From assembly GCA_020741775.1 (NCBI GenBank), contig DYYG01000067.1, positions 1-41,621 on the forward strand: a DNA stretch of 41,621 nucleotides, read 5' to 3'. The notes under the pieces are model-generated. The model saw only the letters and a list, made by a program, of their open reading frames with translations, was not told where the DNA came from and searched no databases. Positions 17,766 to 25,592 of the stretch are shown here, one piece after another. Origin of the DNA: Methylorubrum populi. Lineage in GTDB: Bacteria > Pseudomonadota > Alphaproteobacteria > Rhizobiales > Beijerinckiaceae. A program made the translations under genes and the position numbers. Position 1 is the first letter of the stretch, and the number at the start of each line of letters is the position of its first letter.

Positions 17766-18690
17766 CTCGGTGATGCTCTGGAACGAGCCCAACAATAAAT
17801 CGCACTGGGATCCCGAGATCGATCCGGACTGGCTCCTATTCGGGGAGATGGTGAAGGAGGCCTCCCGCGCGATCCGGGCCGAGGCGCCGAGCCTGCCGCA
17901 GGTGCTCGGCGGGATCTCGCCGATCGATCCGCACTTCATCCGGCGCATGCAGGCGCAGGGCGTGCTCGACGGACTCGACGCCGTGGCGGTCCACGGCTTT
18001 CCCCTCGACTGGAATCTCTGGCAGATCCATGAATGGCCGGCCAAGATCGCCGAGATCCGTGCCGTCACCCCTCTGCCGGTCTGGGTCTCGGAGGTCGGCG
18101 TGTCGAGCTTCGGTGCCGAGGAGGTTCAGGCCTGGGGCTGCCGCCGCACCGCCGAACTGCTGAAGGGCCAAGCCCCCCGCATCCACTGGTACAGCCTCTA
18201 CGACCTGCCGCGGGAATGGGAGGCCACCACCCGCCACCGGGAGGCGGAGGGCTCCTCCTATTACCGCCATTTCCACATGGGCCTCCTGCGCCAGGACGGC
18301 ACGCCGAAGCTGGCGCTGGAGGAATTCGCCCGCTGCACGCCGGAATTCGGCTTATGCCAGTGGTTCCACTACGAGGATCACCGCCTCGACGAGGCGGTCG
18401 CCTGGATGAAACGCCTCGGCGTCACTGATCTGCGCACCGGCCTGTCCTGGGCCGACATCTTCCGCCCCAATGCCCTCGACTGGTTCGACCGGCAGATGGC
18501 GGCACTCGCCGACTTCAAGGTGACGGTCACCTTCTGCTTCACCCCCGAGCATCGCGGCATCGCTCCCCACCACACCAGCGCCCCGCTGGTGCGGGAGGAA
18601 TTCGCCGCCTTCTGCGCCGCGATGGTGAGCCGCTACGCCGAACCCGCTTCGCTCCGGGTCGCGGCGGTGCCGGAGATGCCGCTGTTGTAG
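17758..18690 (+). CDS. Beta-xylosidase/GH39-like protein with apparently permuted TIM barrel
   Basis: A 310-residue protein resembling clan-A glycoside hydrolases. Both catalytic glutamates can be placed: the acid/base E10 in VMLWNEPNN and the nucleophile E112 in VWVSEVGVSSFG. The order is unusual. Strand 4 (WNEPNN) is at the very N-terminus, and the barrel end (MGLLRQDGTPKLALEEF) comes near residue 180. A segment that looks like strands 1-3 of such enzymes then follows at about 205-295 (MKRLGVTDLRTGLSWADI, then EFAAFCAAMVSRYA). The halves therefore look swapped. No signal peptide is present, so it acts on a cytoplasmic glycan or glycoside, perhaps trimming xylose or pruning the cassette product. 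A GTG three bases upstream is an alternative start. It is the last gene of the coupled operon. Confidence 0.75.
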   Translation: MLDSVMLWNEPNNKSHWDPEIDPDWLLFGEMVKEASRAIRAEAPSLPQVLGGISPIDPHFIRRMQAQGVLDGLDAVAVHGFPLDWNLWQIHEWPAKIAEIRAVTPLPVWVSEVGVSSFGAEEVQAWGCRRTAELLKGQAPRIHWYSLYDLPREWEATTRHREAEGSSYYRHFHMGLLRQDGTPKLALEEFARCTPEFGLCQWFHYEDHRLDEAVAWMKRLGVTDLRTGLSWADIFRPNALDWFDRQMAALADFKVTVTFCFTPEHRGIAPHHTSAPLVREEFAAFCAAMVSRYAEPASLRVAAVPEMPLL

Positions 18691-18823
18691 CGCGTCTTCC
18701 CCTCGCTTCCCGCGCTCGGTTCAGCGCTCTGCAATCCTGGGCAGCCGGCCGTCACCTTTCGGGGCGCTGCCCGAGTGCCTAGAACGCTGGGCAGATCGCC
18801 CGAAGGGTGCAGGGGAACGAGGA

Positions 18824-20176
18824 ATGGACATGCAGGCTCCGCTCGCTCAGGCGGTGCCGCGTCTGGTGCCGCCGGTGCCGGCGCCGCCGGAGCGGGACTT
18901 GCCGACCCTGCGCTTCGTGGCCGCGATGCGCACCAACGGCATCGGTTGCTGGCCGGCCGCCGCCTATGAGGCGCCCCTGCTGCGGCGGCGTCTGCTCGGG
19001 CGGACGCGCTTCACCGTGAGCGATCCCGAGGTGGTGCGGCACGTGCTGGTCGACAACGCCGCCAATTACGCCCGCACGCCGATCACCATCCGCATGTTGC
19101 GGCCCCTGCTCGGCGACGGCCTGCTCATCAGCGAGGGCGCCGCGTGGCGCCACCAGCGGCGGACCCTGGCGCCCGCCTTCACTCCGCGGGCGGTGGAGAC
19201 CCTGGTGCCCCACATCCTTTCGGCCAGCGACGAAGCGGTCGCCGCGCTGGAGATCGAGGCGGAGAGCGGACCGGTCGATCTCTTCGCCGCCCTCCAGCGC
19301 CTCGCCCTGGAGATTGCCGGGCGGACCATGTTCTCGGTCGGCATGGAAAGCCACGGCGGGCGTCTGCGCGGTTACCTCGCGGCCTATGCCGAGCGGCTCG
19401 GCCGCCCGCATCTCACGGATGTGGTCGTCCCCTTGCGTTTCGCCACGCCCCTGGACCGGGCCCGCGCCCGCTTCCGGCGCGAATGGATCGCCTTCCTCGA
19501 TCAGGTCATCGCCGACCGCGACGAAGGGCGGGAGGGCGAGGCGCGCGATCTTCTCGACCTGCTGCGCGCCGCCCGCGATCCAGAGACCGGCCGGGGCTTC
19601 TCGCATGAGGAGCTGCGCGATCAGGTCGCCACCATGATCCTGGCCGGGCACGAGACCACGGCGGTGACCCTGCTCTGGGCCTGCACCCTGCTCGCGCTCT
19701 CGCCCGAAACCCAGGAGCGGGTCGCGGCCGAATCCGGGCAGGCGAACAAGCCCTTCACCCGCGCGGTGATCGACGAGACGGTGCGGCTCTATCCCCCGGC
19801 CTTCGTGCTGGCCCGCCGCGCCGTCGGTGTCGACACGCTCGGCGGGGAGATGGTGCAGCCCGGCGACAGCGTGACGATCTCGCCCTGGCTGCTGCACCGG
19901 CATCGCCGGCTGTGGCGCGATCCCGACGCGTTCGACCCCAGCCGCTTCCTGCCCGGTGCGAGCCCGGTGCCGCGCTTCGCCTACCTGCCCTTCGGGGCCG
20001 GGCCGCGGGTCTGCATCGGCGCCGCCTTCGCCCTCACCGAGGCGACCCTGGCGCTGAGCCGGATCGTCGGGCGCTTCCGGCTCGCCCGGGCGGATGCCCG
20101 CCCGGTCCTGCCGGCCGCCGTGGTGACCACGCAGCCCGACCATGCCCCGGCCTTCCGGCTGACGCCGCGGGCGTGA
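18824..20176 (+). CDS. Cytochrome P450
   Basis: A 450-residue soluble haem monooxygenase. The I-helix oxygen-binding motif MILAGHETTAVTL lies near residue 270, the K-helix ExxR (VIDETVRLYPPAF) near 315, and the haem-ligand loop YLPFGAGPRVCIGAAF places the cysteine at 397. WRHQRRTLAPAFTP near 110 is the C-helix haem-propionate contact. These features match the CYP102/CYP4-like bacterial branch acting on long-chain substrates, but the substrate is unknown. Its reductase partners are not adjacent. A second ATG six bases downstream (18830) has a better-spaced AGGA. It follows the sugar cassette by 133 bases on the same strand, so it could be an extra tailoring enzyme or independent. A perfect hairpin follows the stop at 20181-20208. 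Confidence 0.92.
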   Translation: MDMQAPLAQAVPRLVPPVPAPPERDLPTLRFVAAMRTNGIGCWPAAAYEAPLLRRRLLGRTRFTVSDPEVVRHVLVDNAANYARTPITIRMLRPLLGDGLLISEGAAWRHQRRTLAPAFTPRAVETLVPHILSASDEAVAALEIEAESGPVDLFAALQRLALEIAGRTMFSVGMESHGGRLRGYLAAYAERLGRPHLTDVVVPLRFATPLDRARARFRREWIAFLDQVIADRDEGREGEARDLLDLLRAARDPETGRGFSHEELRDQVATMILAGHETTAVTLLWACTLLALSPETQERVAAESGQANKPFTRAVIDETVRLYPPAFVLARRAVGVDTLGGEMVQPGDSVTISPWLLHRHRRLWRDPDAFDPSRFLPGASPVPRFAYLPFGAGPRVCIGAAFALTEATLALSRIVGRFRLARADARPVLPAAVVTTQPDHAPAFRLTPRA

Positions 20177-20180
20177 GATA

Positions 20181-20208
20181 GCGGATGCCGGCCCGGACCG
20201 GCATCCGC
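20181..20208 (+). terminator. Hairpin directly after the P450 gene
   Basis: GCGGATGCCGG (20181-20191) and CCGGCATCCGC (20198-20208) are exact complements around a six-base loop, starting four bases after the P450 stop. There is no T-run after it, so it may be a mRNA-stabilising 3' hairpin or a Rho-assisted terminator rather than a classic intrinsic one. Confidence 0.5.
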
Positions 20209-20238
20209 CACAGGTTGTGAGCCTGAGAGAAGGTCATA

Positions 20239-20276
20239 CCCAATCCGGTCGATCCCTTCGGGATGGCGGATTTGGG
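20239..20276. terminator. Second imperfect hairpin between convergent P450 and PepSY genes
   Basis: CCCAATCCGGTCGATCCC (20239-20256) pairs with GGGATGGCGGATTTGGG (20260-20276) around a TTC loop, with one internal mismatch/bulge. It sits between two convergent genes and may work in either direction. It could alternatively be a dispersed repeat. Confidence 0.35.
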
Positions 20277-20339
20277 CCCCGCTCAGATGCCGCGCAGGCT
20301 CCCTGACTCTGCCTTCGGTCTGATCAACCGGAGACAGGA

Positions 20340-20954
20340 TCAGTCCTTCTTCTTGACGGCGCCGTCCGGTCCGATCTTGATCTCCTGCTCGCGGTCGGTC
20401 AGCGCCACCTTGATCTCGTACTCGACGGCATTGCCCTCGCGCTCGACCTCGGCCTCGTAGGCCTTGCCGCCGGCGGCCGTCTTCTCCGCCAGGGCGATGG
20501 CATCCTTCAGCGAGACCTTGGCGTTCTGGAAGTCGCTGACCTTCAGGCGGGTGAAGTAGCGCTCGATCGGCTGGTTCTCGGTCTTGTAGACCTCACCGGT
20601 ATCGGCATTGATTCCGTATTCGACGAGCTTGCCGCTCGGATACACGACCTTGACCGCGTAATGCGCCGGGTTCTTGCTGCCGGCCTTCTCGAAATCGGCG
20701 TCGATGGCCTTGCCGCCCTTCTCGTCGCCCTTGCCTTCCGCCGTGGCGATGGCGGTGGCGAGATCGACCTTGGCCGATTTGGCGACCTGCCACTCCTTCA
20801 GGTTCTTGTCGTCCTTGCTGGCCTGGGTCGCGGTCGGGGCCCGCCCGGTATTCTCCGGGTTGGTGGTCACGTCGGGGTTTTGGGCGGCGGCGAGTCCCGT
20901 CGTCAGGACGAGCAAACCGGCGGCGGCCGTGAGGTGGAGCACCCTCGTCGTCAT
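20340..20954 (-). CDS. Secreted PepSY-domain protein
   Basis: A 204-residue protein with a clear N-terminal signal peptide: a hydrophobic core LTAAAGLLVLTTGLAAA, with cleavage likely after AAA before QNPDV. The mature part holds two PepSY-like repeats. One is around residues 62-120 (VDLATAIATAEGKGDEKGGKAID...YPSGKLVEYGINADTGEVYK). The other is around 140-200 (VSLKDAIALAEKTAAGGKAYEAE...EQEIKIGPDGAVKKKD). PepSY modules are proposed to bind or inhibit proteases or act as periplasmic adaptors. It is rich in lysine and small residues. It is transcribed towards the P450 gene, and no operon partner is evident; the minE terminator lies upstream. Confidence 0.8.
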   Translation of the reverse strand: MTTRVLHLTAAAGLLVLTTGLAAAQNPDVTTNPENTGRAPTATQASKDDKNLKEWQVAKSAKVDLATAIATAEGKGDEKGGKAIDADFEKAGSKNPAHYAVKVVYPSGKLVEYGINADTGEVYKTENQPIERYFTRLKVSDFQNAKVSLKDAIALAEKTAAGGKAYEAEVEREGNAVEYEIKVALTDREQEIKIGPDGAVKKKD

Positions 20955-21065
20955 AGCGAATCTTCCGTGCGTCAGATGGGAATGGGCTCCTTGAACAGCC
21001 GAGTCGGCGGTTGGGTTGCATCGCCGCCTCCGATGCGAGCACCGGCAGGACTGGGGAAAACGAAA

Positions 21066-21099
21066 AAACCCGCGGCATCATGCGCGATGCCGCGGGTTT
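21066..21099 (-). terminator. Intrinsic terminator of minCDE
   Basis: AAACCCGCGGCATC (21066-21079) and GATGCCGCGGGTTT (21086-21099) form a perfect 14-base stem with a six-base loop. On the minus strand it is followed by a run of T residues, 21 bases after the minE stop. Confidence 0.88.
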
Positions 21100-21119
21100 G
21101 GATGGTTCGGCAACCGGGA

Positions 21120-21401
21120 TCAGGCGGAGGCGCGCTTCGCCTTCGGCTTGATCACCGCGTCGACGGGGAACTCGATGTCGACGCCCAGCGTCGAGACGCC
21201 TTCGCCGCGATCCAGCTTGATCTGCACCTTGTCCCGCTCGACCGTCACGTGCTTGGCGATGACGTTGAGGATCTCTTCACGCAGGGTGATGATCAGGTCC
21301 GGACGTCCGCTCTCCGCCCGCTCGTGGGCGAGGATCAACTGCAAGCGCTCGCGGGCGACCGAACCGGAGCCGCGGGGCTTGAGGAAGGTCAGGACACTCA
21401 T
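21120..21401 (-). CDS. minE: Cell division topological specificity factor MinE
   Basis: A 93-residue MinE. The N-terminal amphipathic region MSVLTFLKPRGSGSVARERLQLILAHERA is the MinD-binding and anti-MinCD part. The C-terminal half (LREEILNVIAKHVTVERDKVQIKLDRGEGVSTLGVDIEFP) is the dimerising topological specificity domain. It displaces MinC and triggers MinD ATP hydrolysis to restrict the division inhibitor to the poles. The ATG is chosen because it overlaps the minD stop (ATGA), typical of this operon; the frame remains open upstream but only inside minD. It is the last gene of minCDE, followed by a strong terminator. Confidence 0.95.
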   Translation of the reverse strand: MSVLTFLKPRGSGSVARERLQLILAHERAESGRPDLIITLREEILNVIAKHVTVERDKVQIKLDRGEGVSTLGVDIEFPVDAVIKPKAKRASA

Positions 21402-22213
21402 GCGGCCCTCCGTGTGAACAGCTTGTTGATCAGGGACTTGCGGTCGGACGGGATCGCCATCGGCACGGTCTCGCCCTTCAGGCGGCGCACCGCGTCGATA
21501 TAGGCCCGGGCCGGGGCGCAAAGCGGGTTGTTCAGCGTCACCGGGCAGCCGACATTGGAGGCGCGCAGGACTTCGAGGCTCTCCGGGATGATGGCGAGCA
21601 GCGGGATCGAGAGGATCTCGAGCACGTCGTCGACCTTGAGCATGTCGCCCCGGTCGGCGCGGGCCGGGTCGAAGCGGGTGAGGATCAGGTGCTTCTCGAT
21701 CGTGTCGCCGCGCTCTGCGCGCACGGTCTTGGAGTCGAGCAGGCCGATGATCCGGTCCGAGTCGCGCACCGAGGAGACCTCGGGGTTCGTCACCACCACG
21801 GCGACGTCGGCGTGGCGCATGGCGAGCTGGGCGCCGCGCTCGATGCCGGCGGGGCTGTCGCAGACGATCCAGTCGAACTTGCCGCGCAACTCGTCCATCA
21901 CCTTGGCCACGCCCTCATCGGTGAGGGCGTCCTTGTCGCGGGTCTGGGAGGCGGGCAGCAGCGAGAGGTTGTCGAGGCGCTTGTCGCGGATCAGCGCCTG
22001 GGGCAGCTTGGCGTCGCCGTTGGTGACGTTGATGAGGTCGTAGACCACGCGCCGCTCGGCGCCCATCACGAGGTCCAGGTTGCGCAGGCCGACATCGAAA
22101 TCGACCACGCAGACCTTCTCGCCGGCCTGCGCCAGCGCCGCGCCGAGCGCCGCCGTCGTGGTCGTCTTTCCGACGCCGCCCTTGCCGGACGTGACACAAA
22201 GAACCTTGGCCAT
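21398..22213 (-). CDS. minD: Septum site-determining ATPase MinD
   Basis: A 271-residue ParA/MinD-type ATPase. The deviant Walker A motif GKGGVGKT is at residues 10-17, switch I DFDVGLRNLDLVMG near 38, and the Walker B-like IVCDSPAGIERGAQ near 116. The C-terminal helix SLINKLFTRRAA is a membrane-targeting amphipathic helix. ATP-bound dimers sit on the membrane and recruit MinC to block FtsZ assembly away from midcell. MinC lies 12 bases upstream and MinE overlaps downstream. All motifs are intact. The orphan minC at 25593 might share this MinD. Confidence 0.96.
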   Translation of the reverse strand: MAKVLCVTSGKGGVGKTTTTAALGAALAQAGEKVCVVDFDVGLRNLDLVMGAERRVVYDLINVTNGDAKLPQALIRDKRLDNLSLLPASQTRDKDALTDEGVAKVMDELRGKFDWIVCDSPAGIERGAQLAMRHADVAVVVTNPEVSSVRDSDRIIGLLDSKTVRAERGDTIEKHLILTRFDPARADRGDMLKVDDVLEILSIPLLAIIPESLEVLRASNVGCPVTLNNPLCAPARAYIDAVRRLKGETVPMAIPSDRKSLINKLFTRRAA

Positions 22214-22225
22214 ACTCGTTTCCCC

Positions 22226-22912
22226 TTAACCCAAGGCTGCGATCTTGATCGCGCCGCCGTCGGACCAGATCTGGACCGCTTGGCCGCGCAGGTGAGTGCC
22301 CATGTCCTCGGCCGTGCGGACGAGGCGGTCGATGCCGAGAAGCTCGGGCTCGAACTTGCGGCAGTAGATGCGTGCGCGAGGGTTGCGGGCGGCGCCCGCG
22401 ATGGCCCGCCCGCGCAGGGCGCCGTAGACGTGGATGGAGCCGCCCGCGAGGATCTCGGCGCCCGAGGACACCGAGCCCATCACGGTCACGTCCCCTTCCC
22501 GGTGGACGATGCTCTGGCCCGAGCGCACCGACCCCTCGATGGTGAGGGACGAGACGCCCGGCTTCTCTTCTTCATGCGCCGGCGCCTCGAAGGCGTCGCC
22601 GACGGGCCGCCCGGCGACGAGCCGCGGCGGCAGGGTCGAGGGGAGCGGAGCCTCCGCGCCCTCGATACCGAGGATGCGCAGGCGCCGGGCCGACAGCTCG
22701 GCGATCAGGCTCTCCAGCTCGGACGGCGAGGGCTTGAGCCCGGCGACGTCGAGGATCACGGCCTTGTCGTCGAACAGCGTGGCCGACCGCTTCAGGGCGC
22801 CGTCCAGAAGGGCGAGCCATTCGGCGACCGGGGCTTCCGGTGCCAGCGAGACGGCGCGGAAGACGCGGCCACGCAGGGGCAGTGAGGGGCGGGAGGGAGC
22901 GGGGCTGGTCAC
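22226..22912 (-). CDS. minC: Septum site-determining protein MinC
   Basis: A 228-residue FtsZ inhibitor. The N-terminal domain (LRGRVFRAVSLAP... AVILDVAGLKPSPSELESLIAEL) antagonises FtsZ. An acidic linker (EAPAHEEEKPG) joins it to the beta-helical C-terminal domain, which holds VRSGQSIVHREGDVTVMGSV and GGSIHVYGALRGRAIAGA. The RSGQ motif is the known MinD contact. The reading frame runs upstream to a TTG at 22993. GTG at 22912 is preferred because it begins right at the family N-terminus and has AAGGAA about 12 bases upstream. It is the first gene of minCDE. Confidence 0.93.
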   Translation of the reverse strand: MTSPAPSRPSLPLRGRVFRAVSLAPEAPVAEWLALLDGALKRSATLFDDKAVILDVAGLKPSPSELESLIAELSARRLRILGIEGAEAPLPSTLPPRLVAGRPVGDAFEAPAHEEEKPGVSSLTIEGSVRSGQSIVHREGDVTVMGSVSSGAEILAGGSIHVYGALRGRAIAGAARNPRARIYCRKFEPELLGIDRLVRTAEDMGTHLRGQAVQIWSDGGAIKIAALG

Positions 22913-23424
22913 GGGCGTTGACGTTTCCTTACCGACACGCCCATTGACCGCCCGGATGGTTACCGCACGGTTAATTTTCTGACGACTGGGCAAGAATTGC
23001 CGGGCAAAAATCGCCCAGAGCCTCGCTGCGGCCTGCGAAAAACGCGCTTCCGCAAGGGGTTGGCCCGATAGCCGCGAAAGACACAGTGTTTAAAGCCGCC
23101 TGTGCCGAAAGGATTGGCCGATCCTGTGATCCTAGCGAATCGCTCGACCCACAGGATCGGCCTCGGTCGTCGAGCCGGGTGCGGACGGCGCGGGCTAAGG
23201 AATGTGGGAGGCACGCCGTTCGAAAACGCACCGGCATGGAGAGGCGGGTGGTCTCGTTGCTTTACGGGGCGCCGATCTTCTTCCCACCCATGATGTCATC
23301 TCGGGGCGTGAACTGAGAGCGCATTCGGACGAAGTGGTCGCCGGTTCGGGCGAACGGCTCCGCGTCGAACAAGGGCCTGGAGACGCCGGCTTCCGGCGAA
23401 GGGCATCGGCCTCCGGACAGAGAA
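22913..23424. other. Gene-free region between minC and the typA terminator
   Basis: About 510 bases without a credible gene. Short open frames on both strands give basic or low-complexity peptides with no recognisable domain. It must contain the minCDE promoter. The only structured element is the inverted repeat at 23116-23162. Confidence 0.55.
23116..23162. repeat. Perfect 13-base inverted repeat upstream of minC
   Basis: GGCCGATCCTGTG (23116-23128) is exactly complementary to CACAGGATCGGCC (23150-23162). The 21-base loop contains a smaller dyad, AGCGA-A-TCGCT (23134-23144). There is no adjoining T-run on either strand. It lies about 200 bases upstream of the minC start and about 320 bases past the typA stop. 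It could be a dispersed repeat or a protein-binding site. Confidence 0.5.
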
Positions 23425-23458
23425 AAAGCCCCGATGCGGACGAGCGCATCGGGGCTTT
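23425..23458 (-). terminator. Intrinsic terminator of typA
   Basis: AAAGCCCCGATGCG (23425-23438) and CGCATCGGGGCTTT (23445-23458) form a perfect 14-base stem with a six-base loop. On the minus strand it is followed by TTTTT. It lies 24 bases after the typA stop. Confidence 0.92.
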
Positions 23459-23482
23459 CGGATCGGTCGGAAAAGAGGCCGC

Positions 23483-25309
23483 TTAGGCCGAGAGCGATTC
23501 TTTGGCCCGCTCCGCGCGCTTACGGTCGTTCGGGTCGAGCACGGCCTTGCGCAGGCGGATCGATTTCGGCGTCACCTCGACCAGCTCGTCGTCCTGGATC
23601 CAGGCCAGCGAACGCTCCAGCGTCATCTTGATCGGCGGGGTGAGGCGCACCGCCTCGTCCTTCGAGGTGGTGCGGATGTTGGTGAGCTTCTTGCCCTTGA
23701 GCACGTTCACCTCGAGATCGTTCTCGCGGTTATGCTCGCCGACGATCATGCCCTGATACACCTTCCAGCCCGGCTCGATCATCATCGGGCCGCGATCCTC
23801 GAGGTTCCACATGGCGTAGGCCACCGCCTCGCCCTTGTCGTTCGAGATCAGCACGCCGTTGCGCCGGCCCGGCATCTCGCCCTTGTAGGGCTCGTAGGCC
23901 TTGAACAGCCGGTTCATGATGGCGGTGCCGCGGGTGTCGGTGAGCAGCTCGCCCTGGTAGCCGATCAGGCCGCGGGTCGGGGCGTGGAAGACGAGGCGCA
24001 GGCGGTCGCCGCCCGAGGGCCGCATCTCCAGCATCTCGGCCTTGCGCTCGCTCATCTTCTGAACGACCACGCCCGAGTGCTCCTCGTCCACGTCGATCAC
24101 GACCTCCTCGACCGGCTCGAGGATCTGGCCGTTCTCGTCCTTCTCGTACACGACGCGGGGACGCGACACGGCGATCTCGAAGCCCTCGCGGCGCATGGTC
24201 TCGATCAGGATCGAGAGCTGCAACTCGCCGCGGCCGGAGACGTAGAACGAATCCTTGTCGGCGGCTTCCTCGATCTTGAGCGTGACGTTGCCCTCGGCCT
24301 CCTTGAACAGGCGGTCGCGGATCATGCGGCTCGTGACCTTGTCGCCCTCAGTGCCGGCCAGCGGCGAATCGTTGACGATGAAGGACATGGTGACGGTCGG
24401 CGGATCGATCGGCTGAGCCTGGATCGGGGTCTCGACCTGCGGGTCGCAGAAGGTGTCGGCCACGGTGCCCTTCACCAGGCCGGCGATGGAGACGATGTCG
24501 CCCGCCTCACCGACGTCGATCGGCGCGCGCTCCAGGCCGCGGAAGGCGAGGATCTTCGAGACGCGGCCGGTTTCGACCACCTTGCCCTCGCGATCCAGCA
24601 CCTTGATCGACTGGTTCGGCTTCACCGTGCCCGAGGCGATGCGGCCGGTGATGATGCGGCCGAGGAAGGGGTTGGCTTCGAGCAGGGTGCCGAGCATCCG
24701 GAACGGGCCGTCCTCGGTCTTGGCCTGGGGCACGTGCTGCAGCACCAGCTCGAACAGCGGCGCGAGCCCTTCCGACTGGTCGCCGTCCGGCGAGGTCGCC
24801 ATCCAGCCGGAGCGGCCGGACCCGTAGAGGATCGGGAAGTCGAGCTGCTCGTCGGTGGCGTCGAGGGCCGCGAACAGGTCGAACACCTCGTTGACGACCT
24901 CGTTGATGCGGGCATCCGGCCGGTCGACCTTGTTGATGGCCACGATCGGCCGCAGGCCGATCTTGAGCGCCTTGCCGACCACGAACTTGGTCTGCGGCAT
25001 CGGGCCCTCGGCGGCATCGACCAGCACGATCACGCCATCGACCATCGACAGGATGCGCTCGACCTCACCGCCGAAATCGGCGTGGCCGGGGGTGTCGACG
25101 ATGTTGACGCGGGTATCCTTCCAGACGACCGAGGTCGCCTTGGCGAGGATGGTGATGCCGCGCTCCTTCTCGAGGTCGTTCGAATCCATCGCCCGCTCCT
25201 CGACCCGCTGGTTTTCGCGGAAGGTGCCGGACTGCTGCAGCAGCTTGTCGACCAGCGTGGTTTTGCCGTGGTCGACGTGGGCGATGATGGCGATGTTGCG
25301 CAGCTTCAT
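23483..25309 (-). CDS. typA: Ribosome-associated translational GTPase TypA/BipA
   Basis: A 608-residue translational GTPase that binds the 70S ribosome and affects 50S assembly and growth under stress or cold. The G1 motif AHVDHGKTT begins near residue 9, G2/G3 appear as EKERGITILAK and VDTPGHADFGGEVER, and G4 as INKVDRPDARINEV. Domain II and the EF-G-like domains III and V follow. The C-terminal BipA-specific domain includes APTRGLIGYQGE and RRNGVLISNDKGEAVAYAMW. The ATG gives the canonical start MKLRNIAIIAHVDHGK; the frame extends upstream without homology. Monocistronic, with its own terminator, and divergent from the orphan minC. Confidence 0.97.
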   Translation of the reverse strand: MKLRNIAIIAHVDHGKTTLVDKLLQQSGTFRENQRVEERAMDSNDLEKERGITILAKATSVVWKDTRVNIVDTPGHADFGGEVERILSMVDGVIVLVDAAEGPMPQTKFVVGKALKIGLRPIVAINKVDRPDARINEVVNEVFDLFAALDATDEQLDFPILYGSGRSGWMATSPDGDQSEGLAPLFELVLQHVPQAKTEDGPFRMLGTLLEANPFLGRIITGRIASGTVKPNQSIKVLDREGKVVETGRVSKILAFRGLERAPIDVGEAGDIVSIAGLVKGTVADTFCDPQVETPIQAQPIDPPTVTMSFIVNDSPLAGTEGDKVTSRMIRDRLFKEAEGNVTLKIEEAADKDSFYVSGRGELQLSILIETMRREGFEIAVSRPRVVYEKDENGQILEPVEEVVIDVDEEHSGVVVQKMSERKAEMLEMRPSGGDRLRLVFHAPTRGLIGYQGELLTDTRGTAIMNRLFKAYEPYKGEMPGRRNGVLISNDKGEAVAYAMWNLEDRGPMMIEPGWKVYQGMIVGEHNRENDLEVNVLKGKKLTNIRTTSKDEAVRLTPPIKMTLERSLAWIQDDELVEVTPKSIRLRKAVLDPNDRKRAERAKESLSA

Positions 25310-25592
25310 CGGAGATCTCGGAAGCGTTCGGAAAACTTGGAGCCCGGCCATAAAACGCCGTGTCGCGGGCCGTGTGGACGGTCGTGACGCCAGTTTACGG
25401 ATTCGGGCGGTATCGCGTCGCAATATAAGCTGAAGGCCGATCCGGCAAGAGCGACGTCCGCCGCCCCCTTATGCGGTGGCTCCTGCGGGCGGCGAAATCG
25501 TGATTGCTGTTGAGGACGCGGTGCCCCCGCGCGGTGCGGCCCGCGATCTGCCATAAGCTAGGGGGCATGACCTCTTCGCTGCGAATCCGCCC

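Noticed and set aside
23425..23458. Palindromes considered as CRISPR repeats or attachment sites
   Set aside because: They are single hairpins with T-runs or single REP-like units. No regularly spaced direct repeats, cas genes, integrase or transposase genes occur in the window.
23732..25387. Long plus-strand frame opposite typA
   Set aside because: TypA on the minus strand has all GTPase motifs. The opposite frame is a composition artefact of high GC, rich in Leu/Arg/Asp/His.
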